Origin: Rhynochetos jubatus
Taxonomy: Eukaryota; Chordata; Aves; Eurypygiformes; Rhynochetidae
Direction of reading: 5' to 3'
DNA: 64,000 nucleotides
NCBI GenBank assembly: GCA_027574665.1
Contig: CM050664.1
Location: forward strand, 20,142,774 to 20,206,773
A model generated the notes under the pieces. That model did not search any database and had not been told where the DNA came from. It saw only the letters and a list, made by a program, of their open reading frames with translations. A program made the translations under genes and the position numbers. Positions 29,047-39,610 of the stretch are shown piece by piece; position 1 is the stretch's first letter, and each line of letters starts with the position of its first letter.

Positions 29047-29067
29047 AAAAAAAAAAAAAAAAAAAAA
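29047..29067 (+). repeat. Poly-A tract (21 A)
   Basis: An uninterrupted A run after GGTAAT, followed by GGCTTGATT. No LINE or SINE body is recognisable upstream. Confidence 0.9.
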
Positions 29068-29176
29068 GGCTTGATTCGCCTCTAATAGGTGTCAAGATAA
29101 AAATCAATGGTCTGTGTGAAATCTGGGTAATTTCAAACCTGCAGGTTTTCTGCCATGAAGCAATTTACACAAAAAT

Positions 29177-29210
29177 GGAAAAAAAAGAGAAGAGAGAAAG
29201 AAAGAAAAAT
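29177..29210 (+). repeat. Purine tract (GA/GAAA-rich)
   Basis: About 34 bases of A and G only, including GAGAAGAGAGAAAGAAAG, then an AT stretch. Low complexity. Confidence 0.75.
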
Positions 29211-30143
29211 TAAGAGAATGAAATGCTACAATGGCGGATTGTTCAGCATATCAGAGAGAACAGAAGGGACAGATAACACTGTTCATAGCAGGATGGGCTT
29301 TGATTAAACAAACAGGCTCAGGTTCTTGTTTGCTCCAGCACCTTTCAAACAGAAAACACGAAAAGCTTGAAGCAACTCCCATGCCCCTGCTCTGCACAGA
29401 AAAGCTGTTCTCAGAGTGAGAGCTGGCTGAACAGTCCACTCAAATGCCCAAACCCCTGCCCTCCTTCACTGATCTGCCCAGAATGGAAAGCTGGAGACCT
29501 GCCATATAGGACAGCACTACCTCAGGAAGAGGTAAAACCCACAGCAGCACACAAAAAGAAACACACCCTTTCATCCTTCTGACTCCACGCCTTCTGCCTC
29601 TCCGTGTGTGATCTGGAGATGCTGCCATGTCTTCTTCTCAACAGCACTGATGCTTCCCAGCTTGGAAAACTACTGCCTAGTGAGGCCACAAACTGGCGGT
29701 CTCTGTCTCCATCGCTGACAGCAGCAGTGGAGTGTTCAGTACAAATGGAGCTCCTATTTCTATAACAGCCCCGACCTGTTAAGCCCTGTCTAACTCCCAC
29801 CTTGGCATGAATGAATTTGGAGACAGACAACTGATGGTAGTGGAGTTATTTAAAACGGAACAGTCTTAAGGCTCCAAGAAGAAAAAGAAAAGGTTCTAGG
29901 TGAAAGAACTGAAAAAGACAACTGCCTTTGTGTGACTGCATCTGATGTCAAAACACCCCGACAACACGGTCGGAGGTCCAGGTGTGTTGGGGCAGTTTGC
30001 ATAGGCTCACAAAAAGCGCTTTGCCCTGACTGAGGGAAGCGAAGCTGTGTGCTGTGAGCACACTGGCACGTCTGCTTACAACAGCTACGGCGAATGGACT
30101 GTGTCAGGCTCCCCAGCTGCTCTGGACCCTCCACATTTCCTAC

Positions 30144-30234
30144 CTGCAGAGTTAGCTTCTCCAGTTTCATATCCAGGCACCTGTTCTCCTCTTCCAGCTT
30201 GCTGCGTTCAGCTTCCAGCTCCTCAATTTTCAGC
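30144..30234 (-). CDS. MAD1L1: MAD1L1 internal coding exon, 91 nt, coiled coil next to the MAD2-binding region (third of three)
   Basis: After one base that completes the split Arg, the minus strand encodes LKIEELEAERSKLEEENRCL followed by DMKLEKLTLQ. Human MAD1 as I recall it reads LKVEELEGERSRLEEEKRML and then AQLERRALQ here. The acceptor is CCCTTCTTCTCCAG before GCTG. The donor is CTGCAG|GTAGGAAATG. It is phase 2 at the start and phase 0 at the end, so this exon and the 38850-38938 exon together make 180 nt, exactly 60 codons. In the known human MAD1-MAD2 structure this helix leads straight into the linker and the MAD2-interaction motif. That motif should be in the next exon, which I did not find between 1 and 30143. 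Heptad leucines are regular (L, L, L, L, L at spacing 3-4 and 7). Confidence 0.95.
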
Positions 30235-30539
30235 CTGGAGAAGAAGGGAAAGTTAAAAGACATTGTTCCTGCACAGTCCACCACAAATAATCATGTAAAA
30301 CAAGAAATCACAAGCAGTATCAGGTTATTCCTCTATTCAATACCATACAGCTCCACTACTGAGGCACTTAAACATAGGGCTAAAAGATACAGGTTTGCTG
30401 ATGAAAATATACTTTGTAAAAAGTATATTAAAAAGATACAACTTGAATATAATGCAAATCCAACTTAGATACTTCCTGAACCACAGACTGAGTCTAGACC
30501 ATCACGTTTAATAACCACCCACAGCTAAAATCTTCACGA

Positions 30540-31780
30540 GTGCATCAAATCTCTTCGTGATCTGATTTATACTTTTGGCCTTCACAACAGTCCTTGGCAG
30601 TAAGTTCCACAATTTAATTATGTGCTGTATGAAAAATTAGTTCATTCTGTTTTATACTTCACATGCAATTATTTCACTGAGTGCCTGTTAGTTATGCTAT
30701 GAAAAGTTGTGAATAATTGTACCACACTCCCCTCTCCATACCACTTTACAGGCCTCCTCTATTATTTCCTGAAGAATCTCAATTTAGTCTTTCCTCACAT
30801 CAAGGATTTTCTGTATTTCTACTCCTCTTTATTGCCCTTCCTTGTTCTTCCTCAAGTTTTATACAGACTTTTTGCTATGAGAAAAGCTAGAACTACAAGC
30901 AGCTCTCGGATGTATTCAGTGGTATGATGAGCCTTTCTGTTGTGTTCTCAACTCCTTTTCTAATAACTCCCCGTATTCTATTTCTTTTTAACTACGGAGC
31001 ACTGACCTGGTGTTTTTAGAAAACTTCACAATAATGTGAGCTCTCTTTCTTGAGTGAACAGCTCATGTAGAGCCCACTATTCTGGGAGTAAAAGTAACGG
31101 CGTCTTTTCTTATGTGCAGGGGTTTTGCAATTATTGACGTACAACTTCATTTCCCGTCTTGAGCAGCATCATAAGATTCTTCTAAAACTCTGGACAGCCT
31201 GATAACCTGAATAATTTCCTATTATCTCAAATTCTGTCATCGCCCTACTCACAAACTCCTCTTTGTGTTGGACAGAAGTCCCCAATACAAACCATTCTAG
31301 GACCTAGTAGAAAACCTTCTGTATTGCGACAACATTTACTCTTTGATTTTGTATCTTTGTATTATGTAAGCAAATTAATAACAGTAAAATGCATCAAGCT
31401 TTACAAAGTAGAAAGACATTATGTTATCTCTGGCTCAGGAAATCCTGGAGACACGGCATGAGAAGCCAGGAGAGCCTCTGGCAAAGTACCCCGGTATCTG
31501 CCCAATTTGCATGGTTATCCACCACCGGCCATCCCTGCAGACAGCACACGGGGACAGCCAGCCCGCTGTTACTTTATATTCTTATTAGTCCAATAAAGAC
31601 CTTCTTTCATATTCCATCAGAGTAAAGTTTCTTTCTGACCTTTGGCTCAAAGCTTTTTGAAAGGTCAAAAATATAAAATCAACCACATCAGCCTTAGCCA
31701 AATGCTCGTTGGATCCTTCAGAGAACTCTATCAAAACTCCTAGGCAGCCAGTATTAATATAAAAAGTTTGATACAGTATT
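30540..31780 (-). mobile_element. Ancient CR1/L3-like LINE remnant, interrupted
   Basis: On the plus strand the segments run in the order expected for a reverse-complemented old amniote CR1/L3 LINE: TTATACTTTTGGCCTTCACA, AGTTCCACAATTTAATTA, GAGCTCTCTTTCTTGAGTGA, TATGTGCAGGGGTTTTGCA, GCAACAACATTTACT-like text near 31326, and CAAAGCTTTTTGAAAGGTCA near 31650. Divergence is high and no reading frame survives. Between about 31395 and 31615 the similarity is lost and foreign sequence is present. Exact ends cannot be set by eye. Confidence 0.75.
31395..31615. repeat. Unclassified segment nested in the ancient LINE
   Basis: About 220 bp separate two LINE segments that I recall as only some tens of bases apart in the family consensus. 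The segment ends in a polyadenylation-like CCAATAAAGACC near 31591, suggestive of a short retroelement or LTR end. No family was recognised and no target-site duplication was confirmed. Confidence 0.35.
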
Positions 31781-31934
31781 TTTGCTTGCATTTAAATACA
31801 TAAACATTAACAATGCTTCAAGAACCTCACTTTCCACTTGTTAAATTCCTGGGGTCAACTGTGCAACAACTGCACATGAACAATGATCTTTACATCTTTA
31901 CATTCCATTTTCTCAGCACCCTTTTCCAGAGTTG

Positions 31935-31950
31935 TTTTTTTTTTTTTTTT
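31935..31950 (+). repeat. Poly-T tract (16 T)
   Basis: A T run followed by AATTAATTATC, downstream of the ancient LINE. Confidence 0.88.
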
Positions 31951-33734
31951 AATTAATTATCTTGCTTGATAATACTCACCTTTAAATGAGCTAAATTAAG
32001 CTGAAAATCCTTGCACCATGACAATAAACAATGCACCCCTCTGCCAATATCCCAAAATTCTGCAACAGACATTTCAGGTACAACCAAGAACTCGTCTCTC
32101 CTACTCACTGGGCAAAAGCTAGGAACTTTTCCACAGAAGCTGGATGATCTACAACATGTTCAGCACAGAAATGTCTCCTTTATAAATATGCAGCTTGAAT
32201 TGCTTAAATTATTTGTAAGCCCGACCCCTGCTGGTAATTCTCAGATACTTAAAAGTATCTTTTGTCACTCCTGGACGCTTCTAAAATGCCGAGGAGCAGC
32301 TTTTAGCATTGTCTCGGCCATTAAAAAGCATCATCAATAATTTCCAAAAGAGACACAAAGCTAGCAGGGCTGGACGATGCTGAAGAAGCTGGAGACTGAA
32401 AAGGCTGGGGAAAAAAATGGAAATTCGAAATGGAATTAATGCTTTTAACAGCACACTTCTAAATGGATTGCAGAACAGGCCACCAGAAGAGCCAGGCTTT
32501 TCTCTGAGGAACAACAGCACAGCAGCTACGGAAAGGTGAGCCCAGACACAGGACTCTCGTCAGTACTTCCTCCTTACGCGACATGCTGAATTTTCAATTA
32601 GCACTAATTTCTCCCCATCCAGACTCCCAAATAAACTGTGAGGCCGCCGCTATCTACCTGCAGACTCCCTCTCCGTGTGGAGGTTTAACTCAGGCCTCCT
32701 GGATGCCCTCTAAAAATCATGGATAGCAATCACAAGGAAACCCTTCACAAAGATCCGAGAGAAAGCGAGCTGCAACAAGTGTTACAAGTTATCATATTTT
32801 TATGCTATTTCACCTGAAATTTTAAGACTTAGTAATTTGATCATGCCCTTTGTGCCTCACGGAGTAAAGAACAGGGATTCAGAGGCCGGGGTGCTCGCAG
32901 ACATACCCAGACCACGCACCTTGCGACCAGCAGCCCGTACAAGAGCACCCGCGAGTGCAGCTGAAGCTCACAGCCTCTCCCCCTTGAGCTTGCCCTCGGG
33001 CTCATCCCTCATAAGCCTGCTCCTTCCCAACACCCCAACTATGGGGGTATTATCGGGGTATCCTCCTCTCCAGGCACAGCGTGGGGCGTCCCGCAGCGTG
33101 CTGGGAGCATCCCTCCACACCGCCTCGGCTCCGTGCTGCTTCAGAGAGAAAACTTGCTGCTCCTCTGTGCTGAGGACTGGGAAGACTGCTGTAACCTCTT
33201 TGTACCAGAGAGGTTTTTAGGACCGACCAGTGCTTTCATTAGTTACCCCTCTCCTAACCTATTTTTAACACTGTTAAGTGTCCTGGGTCTCCAGTGGGAA
33301 AGCATGAAGAACCATTAGCAAACAGTTTGTGCTATTCTAGCTTTGCTTTCCAGCCCTGGGGAACTCTTTCCAATGACAACGAGAGAGAAGCAAGGGAAAT
33401 CCTATCTATATATAAACACAGCAAAGCACTTGCAGCTGGTGGTTAGGATACGGCAGTCAAATACTGAAAAATATTTACTTGCTTGGCACTTGAATTTTTT
33501 CACATACGTAAATTCAGGTACAGGGCCAACTGCATGCACAAAGGCAGCCGCGTCCCTTGTGCTCTCTGTCCAGGGACACCTGCGCAAGATACTTGATGCT
33601 ATTTATCACCAATTTGCATGCCTCAGCTTGTTACATGTGGGAGCTAGTTTCAGGTAGGGAAAACAATCCAAGATAAATTCACGTGAGATCCACAAAAGGC
33701 AGAGTACAGAAACTTCTGGGTAAAACACAACCAT

Positions 33735-33797
33735 CTACCAACCTGATCTTTAAGGTCCCTTGCAACCTAAACCATCCTATGGTTTTATGATTTATGT
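33735..33797 (+). mobile_element. CR1 LINE 3' tail fragment
   Basis: Contains GATCTTTAAGGTCCCTTGCA, then ACCTAAACCATCCTATGG and TTTTATGATTT. This is the terminal CR1 consensus (GGTCCCTTCCAACCCAAACC and ATTCTATGATT) with a few changes. Only about 60 bp is recognisable, so it is an extremely 5'-truncated insertion or a decayed longer one. Confidence 0.8.
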
Positions 33798-36700
33798 TTG
33801 GCCCAGAACGAATGCCGCTGCCTGTTTTAGAAGCAGCCATGGGGCACAAGGAAGGAAGAAACATCAGTTATTTTCTGAAATACTGACACCATTCTCAAGT
33901 TTTGTGCTACAGGGAAAAATAATTCAAATTAATTTCGGGAGAATTTACCAACTTCCCCATACAGAGGTTTGAAAACATGAAGATGTTTAAACATGATTTC
34001 ATCGCATTTCCGGAGCCTTTTCCTGCATCAGATGCAGACAGCATAACCCAGAGCCAAAGGCTCCACACGCACAAGGTAAATTCAAGCCTTCTCCGCAGCC
34101 TTCTCTAAGATCAGATTTAGTGCAAGAACACAGATTCATTGGCATTTGTCCTGACTTTGGGATCTCCCCCCCTTTGAAAACTGAGCATTATATTGCCTCA
34201 ACTGCATGTTCCACTGTCCCAAACTGGAAGAGGGAACAAAGAAAAAGAACCCTTGCAGCCTCAGGTCCCCTGAAATTACACCTGTGAGAATCAGGAGACT
34301 TCCCACCATATACCTTCAGTCTATCTCAAAGTGCTTTAGATGGTGAGCCACGGCTGGTGGGAAGGCCAGGCTGCTCCTGTGGTAGAAAGGAAGAAGGGGG
34401 GAATCTGCTTGTATTTCAACAGCACTGAGCCAATTCCAGAAGTGTCTCTCAGTGCAGAGCTTTTCAGTGTACTTACCCAGCGACAACTCCCCACCATCAC
34501 CCCTTTATCTTTCTTTTATTGGATTTTAATGTTCTCAGCCGTGTCATGCGATTGCCTGTAGAGCAGCGTGGATATCGCCACTGAGGACATGTCTCACACA
34601 GGCCCCATCTGCAAAGGGGGCATGGCCATGTGGAAAAGCTATTGCTGAACAGGAAACTATTGAATGGAGCAGAAAATGCATGTGTTGGGAAGATGCTATT
34701 AAGGGATCCAGATGGCATTGAGATGGTGTTAGGAGCAGAGCAGACAGAATTCCAGTGAGTGTGACTAATAGGCATTGGCAAGGACATGAATTTCTTTTGA
34801 ATTACTGTAACTCTACCCAGTCACTAAATCCACAGAAAACATTTAGGATTTACTGGGGTTGCAGTTTGACAGCAGAAAGAGAAAGTTCAGATTTGTTCCA
34901 GCTGAAAAGGTCCTTCAGCCGTTGCCACTTAAGTCTTTAGTGAAGTTTTTAAATATATTACTTTGATTTATAGGTTCTGAAATACTAGTTTCTGCACAGT
35001 TATCACCTTCTCTCTAAAAGGTGCTAATGCCTAAATGCTCTCTGCTTTGCTACACCCCACAGTGCATGAACTCAACAGTTTCACCATTTTTTCTTTTCAT
35101 AAGGTCTGCAGAATATAAACAAATACGATTTCAGAGGGAGCAGCAAGAAGTGTGAGAAATGACAGCATTAGCACCGGCTTTTATTGTCTCTTCAGAAACG
35201 ATGATGCTGGGAGAGAGTTTCACATTTAAAGTTATAAAAGGTCTGACGAAAGAGCACTTTGTTCTCAAGAGAAGGAGGAAAAACTGATAAAGTCTTTCAA
35301 GTTTCTCACTGAAAATTTACTTTCCATACGAAAGAAAAATGAGACAAAAGATATATTTTTAAAAGCTCTCATTCACTCGCAGGAGGTGAATACAGATTCA
35401 AAGGATTAATATGGATTTTTTTCCTCCTTTATGTCTCTCCTGCTTTTGTTTTCAGAAGTTGGCTTGTAACCACAGGGTGTATATGGAAATGCCTGGGGGC
35501 TCACAGTCTATTCCTGCTCAGCAGACTCCCCTCGCCGGCTTCTGCTAGTTTGCCTGTCTTTCACATTCCTTCATGACCGCAGCTAACTGGGGAGGCTGGG
35601 CTCAGCCCAGAAGAGCAGACGCATCGTACTGCTGGTTAACGGGATTTCAAAGACTACAACAAGATACAGAAATGGAAATAACTCCCTCATAAGCTGTGGC
35701 ATTTCTTTCCTCACTTTGCAGTTTCAAAGTTTGCACTCTATCCTGTTTTCTGCCAGAATTACTGGCAGCGGTCTGTAGAAGGAAGGAGTAACAGGGGAGC
35801 TTGTGTTGCTCACTCCTCCTCAGCAGCTACGAAATTGAGTAAACGAGTGCTGTTGAGGCCCACAAGGACAGAGGAGGAAGATTAGCACAGCAGACCTAAT
35901 CCCTTCCCAAATTAATCTCTGTTCTCCTCCAAACCTCTCCTGTTCTTTAATCACAGCTACCCAGTGCACCTCTGCTCTACGGAGAGGATACATCCGGCCG
36001 AGCGATGAGGAACACTCTGGTGTGAGGCACAGCACGTTGCTCCTGAACCCCCAAAACCTGGGGGAAGGTAGTGACCTGAGCTCCTTTGAGAAGGAGCCTC
36101 TTCTATGAAGAATTAACTTGGCACAATTTCTCATCCAACGCACAGAAAAACCCACAAAACAAGGTCCAACTACATCCTTCGACTGCTGAAGTCGAGAAGC
36201 ATAAGACAAAAATCTTGATGGAGTCAATTCTGCAGTGCAGGGAAGCATGTGTGCTGCTGGGTGGAGTGCCTGAGTCTGCAAAGACACCTGAAGCAGCAGG
36301 CATAGCCAACATTAAGGAAAAAGGAGCAGGGACTGGCTTACCCACTCTCCAGCAAAGACAGACCTCCAGCACAAACAGAACCCTTTGCACCAAGTAATTT
36401 ACTGTTAGAGCAGAGTAGTGAAAAGGGCAATTAAAACCAAACTCATCCATGCTTTTTGGAACAGCTCTGTACCTAAATGACCAGCATAAGGGCCCGGGAC
36501 AAGTATTTAAATCAGCCGTGACAACAAAAAGTGGTTCAGTAAAAAGTGACATGAATAACAGCCTGGAATTAGATCCTGGGACTGCGGCCTGCGTGCATCC
36601 ATAGCCTCAGGAGCATGCTGTACGGAAATGGGAATGAGAAGAAAAGAGAAAATATCACCATGAAACAACTGTGGAAGCTGAGCCTCTTTGCTGAAACAGC

Positions 36701-38849
36701 TTCCAGTGTACAGCTCCTCACTGGGGAGTAGCCCTGCACCATCAACAGCTTTACTGGGAACAGGCAGTGCTTCTGTCGTACTTTGTGCGACACCGTTTCA
36801 TGAAAGGAGGAGAGAGATGAGATTAGTAGTCAAAGAAATTCTTTAAAAACAAAGAGAGGAAAACATTATCATGGGGAGTTCAGGGCTATGTTTGAGGAGA
36901 ACCAAACACCACGATCCCCTAACAAGCAGGTATTTGTGAGCTCCACTTGTCCCTGCCCAGGAAATAGATTTTAATTCAGGGCAAAGCCAGACATCTCTAT
37001 CCCCACTGCCAAGAGCCTTCAGCTATATGAAGTGGTCCTGGCCTGTGTGGCAATCCAGCTGTTTCCCCCTCCACATGCTGTCCCTGAAGCTGCTCGGTAA
37101 ATAGACGGCAAATGCTGCTCCGTGAAGATAAACACCGAATAATGAGTTTTGGACGTGAAAATAAAGAGACTGAACATCTCCTACATGAAAGGCTGTTGCA
37201 GTCCACACCAACCCAGGGAGGGAGAGACAGAGGAGGTGCTGTAGAAACACTCTGAAAACCTTCAGCTCCCCGAAGACAGCAAAGAGGATGCTGGCTTTAC
37301 TGATAGAGGGGCGTCATATTAATCAGGAGTGGCGGGTTTAACATTGCTGAGGAGGTGCTGAATCCTTCTGCAGCAATATAAACATGAGGTTTCCAAGGGT
37401 CTAGGGCGCCTTAGCAAAAGAAAAACCTGAATGAGCGCAGTTCAAACAAACAGCCACAATACCCATGAGCAGATGGAGACAAGTTTAGCCCCCTGAGAAA
37501 GGGACGCCATAGCATACTATCCTCTACCAGAACTCAAACATATGATAGAATAAAAAAGGGACATGTATGCCTTGGGTCCTCAGAACTATTACACCACCTT
37601 GAGGGAACTACAGGTGAGTCGCTAAGATTAGGTGTACAGCCCTAAAACGTATTGGAATAGCTTAGCTGAACATGTGTTATTTTCAAACACCCCGCCTCTG
37701 CTATGGCACTGGGCTCTCGGAGCCGTAAAACAAGCTCCAGAGGCAAAGCACAGGAGCAAAGTCATAACGTACAGGCCAGTAATTTCTGCTTTCTGCAGGA
37801 TTCTGCTTGCTGCAAAATCTTGCTTTCGGTCCTAAGAGGCACTAAAGCTTTATAGTGATGGAGCTGAAAATATAAAAGAATTAAGAAATGAAGCTCCAGC
37901 CAAAGTCTTACATCAGCTGAGAATAAAAAACTCAGCCTGTCAAGATCTGATTTGCTCAGCTTAAATAACAGGGACTTTATTAAACATTCAGAAACAGATG
38001 AACTTTTCTGTGCTCAGTATTTATTGTGTCACCTGCTTTGGAATGGAAGCTGTAAATGCTTTAATAAATACACAGAAAGGTTGTCTAGCTTCACTGTAGC
38101 TTTTGTAAATGCTCATGTATCCTCTGCTGAAATGCTGTTTAGTAACTTCTCTTTCACTGAATCACAACAGGTATCCCTCTGCCATCTGCAGCAATGCACG
38201 AGGGGAAACATCCCTCTTATCTCCAGTGCTACACGCACATCAGTATTACAAAAGCTGGATTCTAAACCTCTTCACACGCATGCCAACAGATCCCGTTTTA
38301 CAGTCAAGATTGGGTCAAAATAAGAAACAAACAGCAACGCTGTTTCCCCGGGAAAGAAAGTCAACAGGGGGAATAGTGGCACAGGAGCCAGTTTTATGAA
38401 TTAACTGAGAGCAAGAGACCCCAAACATTAAAAGAAAAGAGCCTGAAGCCCCCCAAAAGACAGGAAAGCTTATAAAATATTTAAATGCAGGAAAGATCAG
38501 GGCTGAGGCTTTCTGTTCATGCTCCATGGATTTCTCATGTCAATAAAGGCTGCTGGGAAAGTGAAAAGCGTGCTTGGGAGAGGAACATCCTACTTCAGAA
38601 ACACAAGCAAAACACGTTCTGATCGATGCTACCATGCTGTTCCCTGAACTGCAAGCAGCCTATGCACACAGGCCGCCTACACGCACCCACTTTTGCATGC
38701 GCTGCAGCACAGGGACCTCCTGTACCTGGTTCTCTACCACGAGATGGCAATAACCAGAGCAGGCAGAGAAACTACCCTCGGCATTTCCCTGCTCATCAGT
38801 TCCACTGAAAACTGTGGAATCTCCTCAGCCTTCCCCTTGCTTTGCCTAC

Positions 38850-38938
38850 CTGAGCGCGTCAACTTCCTCCTTGGTGATGACAGCACTTTGCTCCGCTGTG
38901 CACTCCTGAGACTTCAGGACCTTCATTTCCACCTCCAG
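38850..38938 (-). CDS. MAD1L1: MAD1L1 internal coding exon, 89 nt, coiled coil (second of three)
   Basis: The minus strand encodes LEVEMKVLKSQECTAEQSAV followed by ITKEEVDAL and a split Arg codon (AG + G from the next exon). Human MAD1 as I recall it has LEMELKMLKSQ, then AEQS, then EEADTLR at the same place, so the match continues directly from the previous exon with no missing residues. The acceptor is TTTTTTCTTCCACAG before CTG. The donor is CTCAG|GTAGGC. It is phase 0 at the start and phase 2 at the end. The Leu/Val/Met spacing fits a parallel coiled coil within the region UniProt marks as the MAD1 leucine zipper (from memory, near residues 501-522). The middle of the exon (ECTAEQSAVITK) is clearly less conserved against human than its ends. 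An intron of about 18.4 kb separates it from the previous exon. Confidence 0.93.
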
Positions 38939-39537
38939 CTGTGGAAGAAAAAAGGCATTAGATCCTCCAGTACTAATCAGAGGACACATGAACAGCAAAG
39001 GGAGGAGGAAATCGCGCTGTGCTGCACAGACCAGACCTTTCTCAGGATATGGATGTGAAACTCTTCGGGTGCTGAATGTCAAAACTTTGGTTAACCCTGC
39101 CTGCCTTTGCAATCCCTTTTGCCTTCCCCAACGTTTTCTCCAAGGTAGATGAGGCACAGAAAGTTGATTGTTTCTAAGCAAAGCTTCTGCTTCTCTTCCC
39201 CAACCCGTCCCCCATGGATGATGGGATGCAGAGAATTATCTGTCCGGTATTAGGAGCTCGCTGCTACCCAACATTCAGTACTGACAGTTCAACCTCGTTT
39301 AGCTTCAATTCCTACCCAGAAGAAATGAACCACAGGATGATGCCATCTTGTCCAGGACAACTCCTGAGACATATACACTGTATCCAAAAGACTGGGGAAT
39401 ATTTCTAGTACTTTCCCACATACACTGCTGGCTCAAGCTGCTCAGGTAGGCCTGGTGGAACAAACAATTAAGAATACTTTCTGTCTCTGGCCTTGCTTGG
39501 GAAGTACCTCAAAACTCTACAGACACGAAAACTTCTT

Positions 39538-39610
39538 ACCCAGACTCTACCGTTCCCAGGCTCCTGACTTATGGGAATCTGTATCCCTAATTCAGCCATC
39601 AAGACAATGC
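39538..39610 (+). repeat. 73-bp direct duplication, copy A
   Basis: Aligns without gaps to 43549-43621 with 68 of 73 bases identical by eye. All five differences are transitions. The core includes CAGGCTCCTGACTTA and TGTATCCCTAATTCAGC. Weaker similarity may extend about 12 bp upstream. Family unknown. Confidence 0.85.

Larger units (their letters stand above)
1..30143 (-). other. MAD1L1: MAD1L1 intron (partial, left side), at least 30.1 kb
   Basis: Runs downstream from the GT donor of the exon at 30144-30234 to the window edge. No exon matching the expected next MAD1 segment (starting near GDYD and holding the MAD2-interaction motif) was recognised by eye, so the intron probably runs past the left edge. 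A small exon missed by eye is possible. Contents that can be named: a 91-bp direct duplication near 2.9 and 3.7 kb, the solo LTR at 15.0-15.6 kb, several homopolymers, and a few AT-rich motif clusters. The remainder (for example 4.4-15.0 kb and 15.7-22.5 kb) shows only short random-looking ORFs and no feature I can support. Confidence 0.8.
30235..38849 (-). other. MAD1L1: MAD1L1 intron between the second and third exons in this window, 8,615 bp
   Basis: Bounded by the CAG|GTAGGC donor of the 38850-38938 exon and the TTCTCCAG acceptor of the 30144-30234 exon. Its sense-downstream third (30540-31780) is an old CR1/L3-like LINE, and a short CR1 tail sits near 33.77 kb. From 34 to 38.8 kb I see no repeat or gene that I can name. 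Confidence 0.88.

Noticed and set aside
29850-30284. 144-codon minus-strand ORF over the third exon
   Set aside because: Only 30144-30234 is coding. The rest is read-through into intron on both sides of clear splice sites.
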